Below, in pieces: positions 22,453 to 32,839 of a DNA stretch of 64,000 bases. Source of the stretch: Cervus elaphus (taxonomy: Eukaryota; Chordata; Mammalia; Artiodactyla; Cervidae); NCBI RefSeq assembly GCF_910594005.1, contig NC_057845.1, positions 5,800,001 to 5,864,000 of the forward strand, written 5' to 3'. The notes beneath the pieces are model-generated. The model was not told where the DNA came from and searched no databases. It saw only the letters and a program-made list of their open reading frames with translations. Position 1 is the first letter of the stretch. Each line of letters begins with the position of its first letter. The translations under genes and the position numbers were made by a program.

Positions 22453-23640
22453 AAAAAAAAAATTATTTATTTGGCTGCCTTGAGTCTCAGTTGTGATCCT
22501 CCGGATCTTCTGTCTTAGTTGTGGCATGCAAACTCCTAGTTGTAGCATGTAGGACCTAGCTCCCTGACTAGGGATCAAATCCAGGGCCCTGCATTGAGAC
22601 GGTAGAGTCTTAGTCACTGGTCAGTCAGTTCAGTTGCTCGGTCGTGTCCGACTCTTTGATACCCCATGGACTACAGCACGCCAGGCCCCTCTGTCCATCA
22701 CCAACTCCCGGAGTTTACTCAAACTCATGTCCATCGAGTCAGTGATGCCATCCAACCATCTCATCCTCTGTTGTCCCTTTCTCCTCCCACCTTCAATCTT
22801 TCCCAGCATCAGGGTCTTTTCAAATGAGTCAGTTCTTTGCATCAGGTGGCCAAAGTATTGGACTTTCAGCTTCAACAGCAGTCCTTCCAATGAACACCCA
22901 GGACTGATCTCCTTTAGGATGGACTGATTGGATCTCCTTGCAGTCCAAGGGACTCTCAAGAGTCTTCTCCAACACCACAGTTCAAAAGCATCAATTTTTG
23001 GTGCTCAGCTTTCTTTATAGTCCAACTCTCACATCCATACATGACTACTGGAAAAACCATAGCATTTACTAGATGGACTTTTGTTGGCAAAGTAATGTCT
23101 CTACTTTTTTTTTTTTTCTACTTCTAAATATGTGGTCTAGGTTGGTTATAATTTTTCTTCCAAGGAGCAAGCATCTTTTAATTTCATGGCTGCAGTCACC
23201 ATCTGCAATGCTTTTGGAGTCCCCCAAAAACAGTCTCTCACTGTTTCCATTGTTTCCCCGTCTATTTCCCATGAAGTGATGGGACCAGATGCCATGATCT
23301 TAGTTTTCTGAATGTTGAACTTTAAGCCAACTGTTTTACTCTCCTCTTTCACTCTACTCTCTTACTTTCATCAAAAAGCTCTTTAGTTCTTCTTCACTTT
23401 CTGCCATAAGGGTGGTGTCATCTACATATATGAGGTTATTGATATTTCTCCCGGCAATCTTGATTCCAGTTTGTGCTTCCTCCAGCCCAGCTTTTGTCAT
23501 GATGTACTCTGCATATAAGTTAAATAAGCAGTGTGACAATATACCTTGATGCACTCCTTTTCCTATTTGGAACCAGTCTGTTGCTCCAGGTCCAGTTTTA
23601 ACTGTTGCTTCTAGCCACCGGACCACCAGGGAAATCCTGA
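22453..23640 (-). mobile_element. CHR SINE split by a BovB
   Basis: Body and head-proximal part at 22453-22620 ('tatttggctgccttgagtct' ... 'gtcttagtcactgg'); head tip at 23612-23640 ('accggaccaccagggaaatc'). Possible outer TSD 'tcgcttcccttt' (22441) / 'tctcttcctttt' (23641). Confidence 0.85.
22621..23611 (-). mobile_element. BovB 3' half inside CHR SINE
   Basis: Reversed copy of ~990 bp flanked by 'tagtcactgg' (22611-22620) and 'tagccaccgg' (23612-23621). The minus frame 23354-23626 reads a near-intact RT motif, YVDD instead of YADD, within INNLIYVDDTTLMAESEEEL. The C-terminal frame is at 22630-22959. Frameshift and T-run at 23107-23119; inactive. Confidence 0.93.
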
Positions 23641-23654
23641 TCTCTTCCTTTTTT

Positions 23655-24460
23655 AGCCTTGATTTGTGTTTTGATATGCATTTTGTAATATTGATAATAT
23701 ATTAGTATAGTAACACACATCTGTTATTGACAAAAATAGATATACATATATATCAGAGGGGCGTACTTACCATCTTTCTTTATTGATAAACATATTTGCT
23801 CAAAAAAAGGTAGGACACCAGGGCTTTAGGACCTTTAGGGGGAAGATTTGTTGCTCATCCCTTCCGAGCTGTAATTTGCTATGGACGGGTATTTTGTGAT
23901 CCCATTCATATGAGGAATCTAGAATAGGCAACTTCACAAGACAGAAAGTGAATTTTGTGCTGCTTCTAGCCTCCTAACTCTCGGTCGCCTTTCCATGCTG
24001 GTCCTTTTGGGCTGGGTTTCTTCTTTATCCACAAATGACTAATGGCACAAGACCAGTTTGCAAAACAGAATTTCTGAGGGTTTGGGGGCAATAGAAGGGG
24101 ATTAATACGCATAATCATAAGCAAATTAAAATTAAATATTTGACATTAATATTCTGGAATGTTCCTTATTTATTCTCACCACTGGGAACTTTGCTCCACC
24201 CATCTGGCCCTAGCCTCTTATCAAGTTTGCTGGGCCCGTCCTCCCAGGAGAGAAGCCTTTTCCATCTTTCTAGAACCTCCTCCTTTATAGGCTTCCAACA
24301 ATTTCCAGACTCCTGACACTTGATAATATGTAACGATGCAGCCCCGTCACTCTTCACATCTCCTCTTCCAGACTCTATGCAAAGACTTTACCAAGGACAT
24401 CCTCACTCTGCCTACGAGATCGGTTGCTTTCTTAGGCAGACTCTGCAGTCTTCCCAAAGG
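23655..24460. other. No gene seen; AT-rich unclassified DNA
   Basis: No clear repeat assignment and no credible exon; probably old, decayed repeat DNA in part (TA-rich 23690-23760). Confidence 0.4.
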
Positions 24461-24462
24461 GG

Positions 24463-24635
24463 GATTCCCAAAGCATGAGCCGCAAGCATCCGAATCACAT
24501 AAGCAGTTATTTAAACTGCAGACTCCCAGTCAAGAGCCCAATGCTACTGAATCCAATTGCTGGTGGGGTTGGCCTGGGAAGCTGCTCCCCCACGATCCTG
24601 GTGCACGATGAGTTCTGAGAACCGCTGGCCTCTCA
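24463..24635. mobile_element. MER5-like hAT DNA element
   Basis: 'catccgaatcacataagcag' and 'atgctactgaatccaattgc' then 'gagttctgagaaccgctgg' follow the plan of the MER5 non-autonomous hAT-Charlie family (the 'tcagaatcacctgg' and 'tgagaaccactg' motifs). Decayed. Confidence 0.5.
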
Positions 24636-24720
24636 AGTAGATGATTCAACCTGTAGATACCTGAACAACAGGGGGGTTGGGAGCCCACCCTCCGTTTATA
24701 ACCAGCCCTCCATATATGTG

Positions 24721-25436
24721 AAGAGAAACTAAAAAGCCTGTTGATGAAAGTGAAAGAGGAGAGTGAAAAACTCAACATTCAAAAAAAGAAGGTCATGGCA
24801 TCCGATCCCATCATTTCAAGGCAAATCGATGGGGAAACAATGGAAATAGTGACATACTTTATTTTCTTGGGCTCCAAAATCACTGCAGATGGTGACTGCA
24901 GCCATGAAATCAAAAGAAGCTTGCTCCTTGGAAGAAAAGCCGTGACCAACCTGGACAGCACATTAAAAAGCAGAGACGTTACTTTGCCAACAAAAGTCTG
25001 TATAGTCAAAGCTATAGTTTTTCCAGTGGTCACATATAGATGTGAGAGTTGGACTATAAAGAAAGCTGAGCACCAAAGAATTGATGCTTTTGAACCATAG
25101 TGCTGGAGAATATTCTTGACAGTCCCTCGGACTGCAAGCAGATCAAACCGGTCCATCCTAAAAGAAATCAGCCCGGAATATTCACTGGAAGGACTGATGC
25201 TGAACCTGAAGCTCCAATACTTCAGCCACCTGATGCGAAGAGTTGACTCATTGGCAAAGACCCTGATGCTGGGAATGAATTAAGGCAGGATGAGAAGGGG
25301 ATGACAGAGGATGAAATGGTTGGATGGCATCACCGACTCTATGGACATGAGTTTGAGCAAGCTCTGGGAGTGGTGAAGGACAGGGAAGCCAGGCATGCTG
25401 CAGTCCATGGGGTCGCAGTGAGTGAACTGAATTGAA
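24721..25436 (+). mobile_element. BovB 3' end
   Basis: Starts inside ORF2 ('ctgttgatgaaagtgaaaga') and ends 'gtgaactgaattgaa'. Perfect 13-bp flanks CTCCATATATGTG at 24708-24720 and 25437-25449. Plus frame 24741-25100 covers the post-RT region, and a stop ('gaaccatag') breaks it before the C-terminal motif. Confidence 0.94.
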
Positions 25437-25449
25437 CTCCATATATGTG

Positions 25450-25672
25450 GGCTTCCCCGGTGGCTCAGATAGTAAAGAATCTGTCTGCCATGCAGGAGAT
25501 CCGGGTTCAATCCCTAGGTCACAAAGATCCCCTGGAGAAGGGCATGGCAATCCACTCCAGTATTCTTGCCTGGAGAATTCCATGGAAAGAGAAGTTACAG
25601 TTCCTGGTGAGCTACAGTCCATGGGGTCGAGAAGAATCGGACACGACTGAGAGACCAACATCTTCATTTTCA
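25450..25672 (+). mobile_element. Bov-tA SINE abutting the BovB
   Basis: Forward copy starting 'ggcttccccggtggctcag'. Its left flank is the BovB's right TSD copy and its right flank is a third copy, CTCCATATACATG (25673-25685), with two changes. It uses the same target as the BovB. Confidence 0.93.
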
Positions 25673-25802
25673 CTCCATATACATGGTTCTTTTTATCCAT
25701 GGTTCAACCAACCAGCGGATCATGCTGTACTACCGTAAAATAAAAGCCCTGCTAAGTGGACCTGCTCAGCTCAAACTCCTGTTGTTCAAGGGTCATCTGT
25801 AA

Positions 25803-26088
25803 CTTGTTTTTCTTTCTGTTAGAGCTGACTTACCACTGAATGTATTAAGACAAAGTTATCTTTTGCCCTGTTACCCATCCCACACCTGTGTTCAGACTAC
25901 TTCTCCAAACCATACCCGGGACAAGTGTTTAAATGTGACTCTCCAGGTATATGAACCCAGCAGGTACACAGTTTACAGGGGGCCCTGAAAAGATTAGCAA
26001 ACAGCATCCCTTGCTCTGAGAATACAGCCCCACGCAAGGGTGAGACACTTGCCAAGGAGGTGTAGGCTGGGTTTCAGCTGGGAAATTT
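25803..26088. other. No gene seen; unclassified
   Basis: No repeat recognised; no credible exon. Confidence 0.4.
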
Positions 26089-26089
26089 T

Positions 26090-26255
26090 TTTTTAAGAGT
26101 ATAATTGCTTTATAATGTTGTGTTAATTTCTCCTGTACTACAATGTGAATTAGCTATATGAGAACCCCCTGCCCCTTGAGTCTGCCTCTCACCCACCCCC
26201 CATCCCAGCCCTCTAGGTCTTCACAGAGCACTGAGTTGAGCTCCGTGTTCAGCTG
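26090..26255 (-). mobile_element. L1 3' UTR fragment
   Basis: 'gagtataattgctttataat', 'tctcctgtactacaatgtga' and 'acagagcactgagttgagct' are the reversed ruminant L1 3' UTR, about 165 bp. Confidence 0.78.
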
Positions 26256-27180
26256 GGAACTCTTATCAGGAAGCAAATTACACACCCCTGCCTTTGGTAT
26301 AAACCCACCAACATAATAATTATCTTAGCTCTGTCTCTCTCAGATTTGAGCTCCCTGGAGTAAAGTAGGCAGGAGCTAGTGCCTAAGCTTCCTGGGACCA
26401 GCACAGCAAACAGCTGAAGCATCTGCAAGCAAGCTGTTACGAAAGGCTTGTCTTCTTGATGACTGTTAAAGAGTAAATTGTTCTGACACTTGTTAAAATG
26501 GTAAGGAAGACTTTACTCGGGGTTATTGCAATGGGTGTCGAGACTGTCTCGACAAGGGAGAGACACTGGGCTCACCTCTGAACGCAAAGATGGTGCAGGA
26601 TGAGGGGGCCAGTGGATGGGGAATTACTAAAGGGAGACATCAAGAGCAGGGGATTCCTGGGACTTCCTCGGTAGTCCAGTGGCTAAAACTCCTCACTGTC
26701 AATACAGGGGACCCGGGTTCGATCCCTGATCAGGGAACTAGATCCCCCATGCCACAATTAAAAGTTTGCATGCTGCAGCTAAGACCCAGTGCAGCCAAAA
26801 TAATCTTTAAAATAAAATAAAACCAGTTGCCTAAAAAAAAAAAAAAGAATAGGGGATTCTTGCTGAAGGCAGGCAAGGTGATCAGGTATCAAGTGTGGGG
26901 ATGAAGAATCTGATCACAGATAGGGGGGGGACCAGATATTGAAAGTGGAGGGATTCTCTTTAAATTAACGTAGCAGAATTCTTGCAACAGCTAGGCTAAG
27001 CAGACCTGGAAAAGGAGAGAGGCCAAGGCGGAGGCCCAGTTGAGAAGGCTCAGAGAAGCCCGACTAAAGTTTGGTCAAAGCGAGAATCTTCGTCATTACT
27101 CACCAGAATCATCGTTTGTCTCCCTGATCACTCCACTTTGTCATTCTGGTCTGAAACACAGCCAGGGGCTACTAAGTTAT
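26256..27180. repeat. Possible LTR/ERV-derived block
   Basis: 'gccttgggttattgc'-type and 'gacaagggagagacactggg' text around 26510-26570 and the continuation after the SINE (26860-27180) read like an old LTR-derived repeat, but I cannot name it and see no TG...CA ends. No gene. Confidence 0.3.
26659..26845 (+). mobile_element. CHR-type SINE
   Basis: Head 'gggacttcctcggtagtcca' and B-box 'gggttcgatccctgatcagg', short body, tail of A's at 26833-26846. Flanks 'gcaggggattcctg' (about 26645) and 'aataggggattcttg' (about 26847) form a TSD. Confidence 0.9.
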
Positions 27181-27935
27181 GCTGGGAGGGCTGGCCCTTC
27201 CCCAGAGGGCCCCGGGAGACGGCTTCCCAAGGTCTGTAGTCTACCTCCAACATTGTGGTTCTCACTATTCTTATTCTATTTGCTGTCGTTTTTGCTCTTG
27301 TCATCACACTTGCCTCGCCAACTTGCTGCTTCCAGTCTGCTGTGAACTAGAGAGCCAGGCTGCCAGGTTTGTGTGGAATGCTTCTGATCACAACGGTGAG
27401 AACAGAATGCTACAATTCCGGTTGCTTGTTCTGGGAGACCTCCGGTCAAAATCCCCTTTTGAAACCTGGCATTACTCATCTTCACCATTTACGATTTTTC
27501 TCCCTCCTTCTGGGAGAAAAAAAGATTAATATACTTAAGTGTTGTATTGAAGATATAAAAGCTGAGTGTATCTCCTTCAGAGTTGTAAATTTCACAGCAT
27601 TGCAACAAATTAAACACATGGGTGATCTCAAATCTCTTGCAAGAAATCTGTCCCAAAGAATGGAAAGAGGCAGGCCCATCAGGCCTGCCCAACTCAGGCA
27701 ATGGAGATGTGATTGGATGCTGTTGCTGTCAGTCACATTTGCCCCAAGAAAGGCTACAAAAGGTCCCACCCTTTCCCCTTCCAAGCAGACCCCAATTTCA
27801 GGATCCTCTGCTAGCAGGGCGATCCTGGTCTGCTCACACCCCTGCAAACATAAATCCTCTCATCAACAGAACAGAAGTCTCCTTGATTATCTCTAAAAGA
27901 TACATTATATTTTTTAATAGAAAATAAGAGGGTGG
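27181..27935. other. No gene seen; unclassified
   Basis: The plus frame 27369-27896 (175 codons) is the longest non-repeat frame here, but it has no recognisable domain and its 3' part may be an old LTR ('gctacaaaaggtcccaccc' near 27752). Not called a gene. Confidence 0.4.
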
Positions 27936-28070
27936 GAGTTCCCTTGTGGTCTAGTGGTTAGGTTTCCAAGTTTTCACTGCTGTAGGCCTGGGTTCAATCC
28001 CTGGTGGAGGAAGAGATTCACCAAGCCACCTGGAGCAACTGAAATAATCAAATGTTTTTAAAAAATTTTC
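27936..28070 (+). mobile_element. tRNA-Glu-derived SINE (CHR type), head well preserved
   Basis: 27940-28010 closely resembles tRNA-Glu with box A 'ggtctagtggtta' and box B 'gggttcaatccc'. The tail 'ctggagcaactgaaataatc' is the short SINE extension. It is a SINE head, not a tRNA gene: the acceptor stem does not close. Confidence 0.82.
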
Positions 28071-28447
28071 AGGGGAAAGCAAAATGACTCTTTGAGGATT
28101 CTGGGTGTCCTGAAGCATTGATTGACCTCATCACCAAGAATAAGGCTCAAATCAAAAGAGAATTTACTCTTGATTTTGGCTAACAAATGCAATGCTTTTT
28201 TAATGTTATAAAGTTAAAGTAATACTTTTTCTCTGAACTATTAGGGCCAAAAATATGAAGGGAGGGATGGAATGAGGACCAGAGGAGCTTTCCTGTGAAC
28301 ACAGTTGGTAAACTTTCGGGGATGGATTTTGGGAGATTGAGGCTTACTGACGTGTGAAGTGTGTCCAGCTTCCTGCCAGGCTTCTGGGTTGATTACAAAT
28401 GGCTGAGCTCACCAGGTACTGAATCTTTCCCTTTTGTTGTTTTTCAG
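28071..28447. other. No gene seen; unclassified
   Basis: No recognised repeat or exon. Confidence 0.4.
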
Positions 28448-28449
28448 TT

Positions 28450-28653
28450 GCTAAGTCAGACCCCACTCTTCACAACCCCATGGACTGTAGCCCACCAGGC
28501 TCCTCTGTCCATGGGATCTTCCAGGCAAGAATACTGGAGTGGGCTTCCATTTCCTTCTCCGGGGGATCTTCCCTACCCAAGGATCAAACCCCTTTTTCCT
28601 GCATCCACTGCATTAGCAGATGGATTCCTTACCAGTGAACCACCTGGGAAGCT
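28450..28653 (-). mobile_element. Bov-tA SINE
   Basis: Reversed copy ('cttcacaaccccatggactg' to 'aaccacctgggaagctc'). Boundaries from family pattern; no clear TSD. Confidence 0.88.
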
Positions 28654-29045
28654 CAGCTGCTCTCCTTGAGGGGGAAAAAAAATCAGTATAAATAATTTGC
28701 ACTTAAAGAGTGTTGCATTATTCTAACACATATTCTTTTGCTATGGTAAAATTCCAGGTAAGAGTAGATTTTCCTCTGCCAAGCCAGGGGCTCCTCTTTG
28801 TTGCTCATAGGGACCCAGGCAGCCTTTGCTGGCTCAGGTGGTCGGTCTATGCCCCACTGTCAGCGACCTCACCTGGGTGGCCACAGATGGTCTCCAGAGC
28901 TGACTCCCTGACTATGGAAATGAAGCCTCACTCTAACTCAGCGTTCTTCAATAATATTAGGCTATAAATCCATATTCAGAGCATAATTGTATAAGTGTGT
29001 GACTGAAATTAAAATCCCACAAAATTATACTTAACCCTTTTGTTA
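28654..29045. other. No gene seen; unclassified
   Basis: No recognised repeat or exon. The plus frame 28710-28967 (85 codons) has no family resemblance. Confidence 0.4.
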
Positions 29046-29340
29046 TTTTTGTGAGGGCTGCCATAACAAAATTCCACAAACTGGATGATGTAAACAACAG
29101 TTAATTTTCTCACAGTTCTGGAGCCTGGAAGCTAAGATCAAGATGTTGACAAGGTTGGTTTCTTCTGAGGCCTCTCTCCTGGCTTGTACATGACTGCCTT
29201 CTAGCTGGTTCCTCACATGGTCTTCCCTCTGTATGTCTGTGTCCTAATCTCCTTCTCATAAGCATACCTGCATATTGGATTAGGACACAATTGAATGGTC
29301 TCATGTTAACTTAATTACCACTTTAAAGACTCTATCTCCA

Positions 29341-29450
29341 GGACTTCCCTAGTGACTAAGGCTCTGAACCTTCACTGCTGGGGCATAGGTTCGATCTCTG
29401 GTCTAAAAGCTAAGATCCCACATGCTGCACAGCTGGAAAAAAAGAAAAGA
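29341..29450 (+). mobile_element. CHR/tRNA SINE, short
   Basis: 'ggacttccctagtgactaag', B-box 'aggttcgatctctgg' and an A/G-rich tail (29436-29456), directly abutting a BovB. Confidence 0.82.
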
Positions 29451-29453
29451 AAA

Positions 29454-29888
29454 GATTATATTTTTCCAGTAGTCATGTACAGATGTGAGAGTTGGACCAT
29501 AAAGAAGGCTGAGCTTGAAGAATTGATGCTTTTGAACTGTGGTGTTGGAGAAGACTCTTGAGAGTCCCTTGGACTGCAAGGAGATCCAAACAGTCCATCC
29601 TAAAGGAGATCAGTCCTGGGTGTTCACTGGAAGGACTGATGCTGAAGCTGAAGCTCCAATACTTGGCCACCTGATACAAAGGGCCAGCTCATTGGAAAAG
29701 ACCCTGACGCTGGGAAAGATTGAGGGCAAAAGGAGAAGGGGGCGACAGAAGATGAGATGGTTGGATGGCATCATCAACTCAATGGACATGAATTTGAGCA
29801 AACTCTGGAAGATAGTGAAGGACAGTGAAGCCTGGCGTGCTGCAATCCACGGGGTCACTAAGAGCTGGACACGACTTAGGGACTAAAC
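29454..29888 (+). mobile_element. BovB 3' end
   Basis: Begins 'ccagtagtcatgtacagatg' and ends 'cactaagagctggacacgac'. Plus frame 29539-29886 runs through the post-RT C-terminus (KRRRGRQKMRWLDGIINSMD), with a frameshift relative to the upstream 29352-29561 frame. Sits in the tail of the CHR SINE. Confidence 0.92.
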
Positions 29889-29999
29889 AACAACAATAAC
29901 AATCTCTGAATATAGTCACTTTCTGAGGTACTGGGGGTTAAAACTTCAACACATGAACTTTGAAGGAACACAGTTCAGCTCATAACACTCTCTGCACAA

Positions 30000-31600
30000 A
30001 TCCAGTGCCATCAGTTATTCTCTATTCTGTTCTATTTTCCAAAAATACATAGTTGAGATGCTCTAAAATTTGAATTCATGACCCACTAATGAGACACAAG
30101 CCAGAATTTGAAAAACACCCTTTAACACGTTGGCGTTATTCTGTGGTCTGATGACTGGCAAAAAAACCTTGAAAAGGAAGCAGAAAGCAGAAACCCTCAG
30201 ATCCTAATGGAGATCCTTGCCTGTCCTCAGGGAGCAGTGAAAAGAGCAAAAGCTTTGGGTGAGTCACCTCCAAATAGAAGCCCCAGCTTTATTGCTCACC
30301 GTGCAGTCTTCATCCAACCAGAGAGACCACTGGAAACTTCAGGCTTTCCTTCTTCCTGATTTCATGAGTCCAAGATGGTGAACTCCAAGATCCTGATTCC
30401 AGAGTTAAATGTTGGTCCTGCTATATCCTTTGATCTCCCGGGAAACAATCACGCAGATTATCCGCAGAATGGGGCAGTACTTCATCAGGGGAAATTGCAC
30501 TCTTCATCCACAAAAATTCCCCCATAAGTCAGAAACTTGGTTTTCTTCAGGTCTCCTTTACAGCCATCCCTCTGCCCCATGCATCATAGAACTTGGTTTC
30601 CTGTTATATAAAGGAGTGCCTATAATTAGTCTTTCTAATTTGAATTATTTTTTAAAAGGATTGTTAACATCTTTACCTTTTTTTCAATTTAATTCCCAGT
30701 GAATTAATTCTAAGTGAATTTCTTTTGTGCATAATTAGGATTTTTTTCTTTTGGAAAAAAAAGTCTTTAGGTATTAAAAAAAGACGAGCTGGTTATTAAA
30801 TATGAATTTAAATTCTTGCCACCTACACCTCAATCTTCAGTGAAGTTTCTTGGGCCCTCCTCGACATCAAATAATCCTGCTCTCCAAGAAAGGCGGACAG
30901 GTATGATGCGTTAAAATGAAGCTCTGATATCTTCCTGGGAGAAGTTAGGTGCACAGGATAGACCTGAACTGGAAACCTGCAGGTTAAGAGAAAAGGGCAA
31001 TTCAGAGACAAGTACCCAGAAAAAGCAATGTACACAAGAGAACCTAACAGGAAGCTCTCGTTTGGATGGAAAAGAAATGTGGACTCCGTGGCGCCCTGAG
31101 CTGCTAGGACAGCAGATACTTTCATCAAAGCCCACAATGGAGCATTTTCCACTTTCTGGCTGAGGAAGTGAGGTGAAAGGTGCATTTGAGGAGAAGATGA
31201 TGCCAGCACCATTTTTAAGAACAGAAAGGCTACCTGTGGTAGCTAAGATGGAAAGCATTTCTCAGCCACCTTTTGGTTATATGTACCTTCCTTCTTCTCC
31301 ATCTCCACCCACTTCTCTGCTCTACAATTCCACTCCATTCTCTCATTCCACTACCCCATTTCTAAAATTTTCTTTTCTTTCTCTCTTAAGTTTTCCATTT
31401 CCTTCTCCTTTTTAAAGGCATCTTTAAGCGTTGCCACACTCCACCTAAGCCCTTAACCCTCAATCATACAGTTCTGCCCCGTGATGTGGAATTTAAGGCA
31501 TCAGAGGCACTTGACTTGGATTCCAGATTTTGTGGTACGCATACTGCTGTGCTATGCTGCACATTGGTCCCTCCTGTCTAAGAGCTTGCATCTATAATAG
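30000..31600. other. Repeat-poor block, no gene seen
   Basis: About 1.6 kb in which I recognise no retrotransposon. A minus frame of 129 codons (30823-31212) and one of 115 (30911-31258) overlap in different frames and carry no recognisable motif. 31290-31420 is pyrimidine-rich. Could be single-copy DNA. Confidence 0.5.
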
Positions 31601-31604
31601 ACAA

Positions 31605-32010
31605 TATGTAGTGGTCAGCTTGTGCTGGGTAACAAACAATCCCCCAAACTTCAGAGGCTTCTAGCATCAAAGCTTTATTTCTCACTCCTGTTACAGGAGG
31701 GCTGCAGGTCAGCAGTGCCCTTGCTCCAGGAGGCAGGATGACTTCAGGTGAGCTTCACGTACCAATTCACTCTGGGCCCCAGAAAGTAGGGACAGCCCCA
31801 TGCCTCATGCAGTTCTCTTGCAGAGGGCAGGAGCACAAGCTGCCAAGCCAAATCACAAAGCTGCAACTAAAGCTTCTGGTCTGAAGTGGCCTCAATCGTG
31901 TTCACTCACATTCCATTAGCTATAACAAGTTATACAGCTGAGTCTATCAGTATGTTCCACCTCCAGGGAGGGAACAAATAGTTGTCACCAAAACTAAACC
32001 TACAAGTGTG
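31605..32010 (-). repeat. Old mammalian repeat, unassigned
   Basis: 'tgctgggtaacaaacaatcc' and 'aaacttcagaggcttctagc' match the opening of an old mammalian LTR/MER-type repeat in reverse. The rest is decayed. Confidence 0.4.
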
Positions 32011-32323
32011 TGGACATATGAACAAGCACAAGATTGGTGCCATGCAAGAGCAGACATCCAGTAGCTGATGATTAATGAATCAGTATTTCCACCAATCTGG
32101 GTAACTGTCTTCAAAATTAAGGTATTATGTTCTGGGTAACAAAAAAAAAGATTAATTGTGGTTATTGTAAAAAGTTTGGAAAGTACGGAAGTAAAAGGAT
32201 AAACAGTGAAAAAAAAAAAAAATTATTACCCAGAGACAATTTTAGTGCATCTCCTACAGGAATTTCCTCTAGAAGTGGGTGTGAGGGAGAGAGGACGGTT
32301 AAACTGTGATTAAACTTTAGAGT

Positions 32324-32500
32324 GGGCCTCCCTTGTGGCTCAGCTGGTAAATGATCTGCAATGCGGGAGACCTGGGTTCAATCCCTGGGTTGGGAAGATC
32401 CCCTGGAGAAGGGAAAGGCTACCCACTCCAGTATTCTGGCCTGGAGAATTCCATGGACAGTATAGTCTATGGGGTCGCAAAGAGTTGGACATGAGTGGGC
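32324..32500 (+). mobile_element. Bov-tA SINE
   Basis: Forward copy within perfect 11-bp TSDs AACTTTAGAGT (32313-32323 and 32501-32511). It carries the 'ttctggcctggagaattcca' variant of the body. The head has a short deletion. Confidence 0.94.
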
Positions 32501-32622
32501 AACTTTAGAGTATTATATCTCACTTTTCTTTATTAATATTTTGTGCCTTTCCTCATGTCAGTAAAAATCCATCATAAATCTCATATTAAATAAATGTGCT
32601 ATTTTTATAATGTAGAAACAGT

Positions 32623-32836
32623 TTGGGCTTCCCAGATGGCACCAGTGGTAAAGAACTCACCTGCCAATGCAGGAGTCATAAGAGACTCAGGTTTGATCCC
32701 TGAGTTGGGAAGATCCCCTGGAAGAGGGCATGACAACCCACTCCAGTATTCTTGCCTGGAGAATCCCGTGGACAGAGGAGCCTGGCGTGCTATAGTCCAA
32801 AGAGTAGCAAAGAGTCAGACATGACTGAGCACACAT
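32623..32836 (+). mobile_element. Bov-tA SINE, variant head
   Basis: Head 'gggcttcccagatggcacca' with an extra 'gtcataagagactca' before box B: the longer-head subtype also seen at 47789 and 58623. Confidence 0.9.
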
Positions 32837-32839
32837 GCA

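Larger units (their letters stand above)
24648..25802. mobile_element. Tigger/MER-type DNA element remnant, split
   Basis: Outer ends 'acctgaacaacagg' (about 24650) and 'cctgttgttcaagggtca' (about 25778) are inverted complements. Inner text 'ggttcaaccaaccagcggat' is typical of Tigger/MER2-like elements. Only about 200 bp of element remains around two later insertions. Confidence 0.5.
29046..29990 (-). repeat. Old LTR-like mammalian repeat, split by CHR and BovB
   Basis: 29046-29340 ('gggctgccataacaaaattc', 'ggattaggacacaattgaa') and 29893-29990 ('cactttctgaggtactgggg') are one element read in reverse. The same family appears forward at 63441-63785. Family name not certain. Confidence 0.55.

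Noticed and set aside
27369..27896. 175-codon plus frame as a gene
   Set aside because: No recognisable domain, several overlapping frames on both strands, and the sequence may be old LTR DNA.
27940..28010. tRNA-Glu gene
   Set aside because: The A and B boxes resemble tRNA-Glu, but stems do not close and a SINE body and tail follow. It is a CHR-type SINE head.
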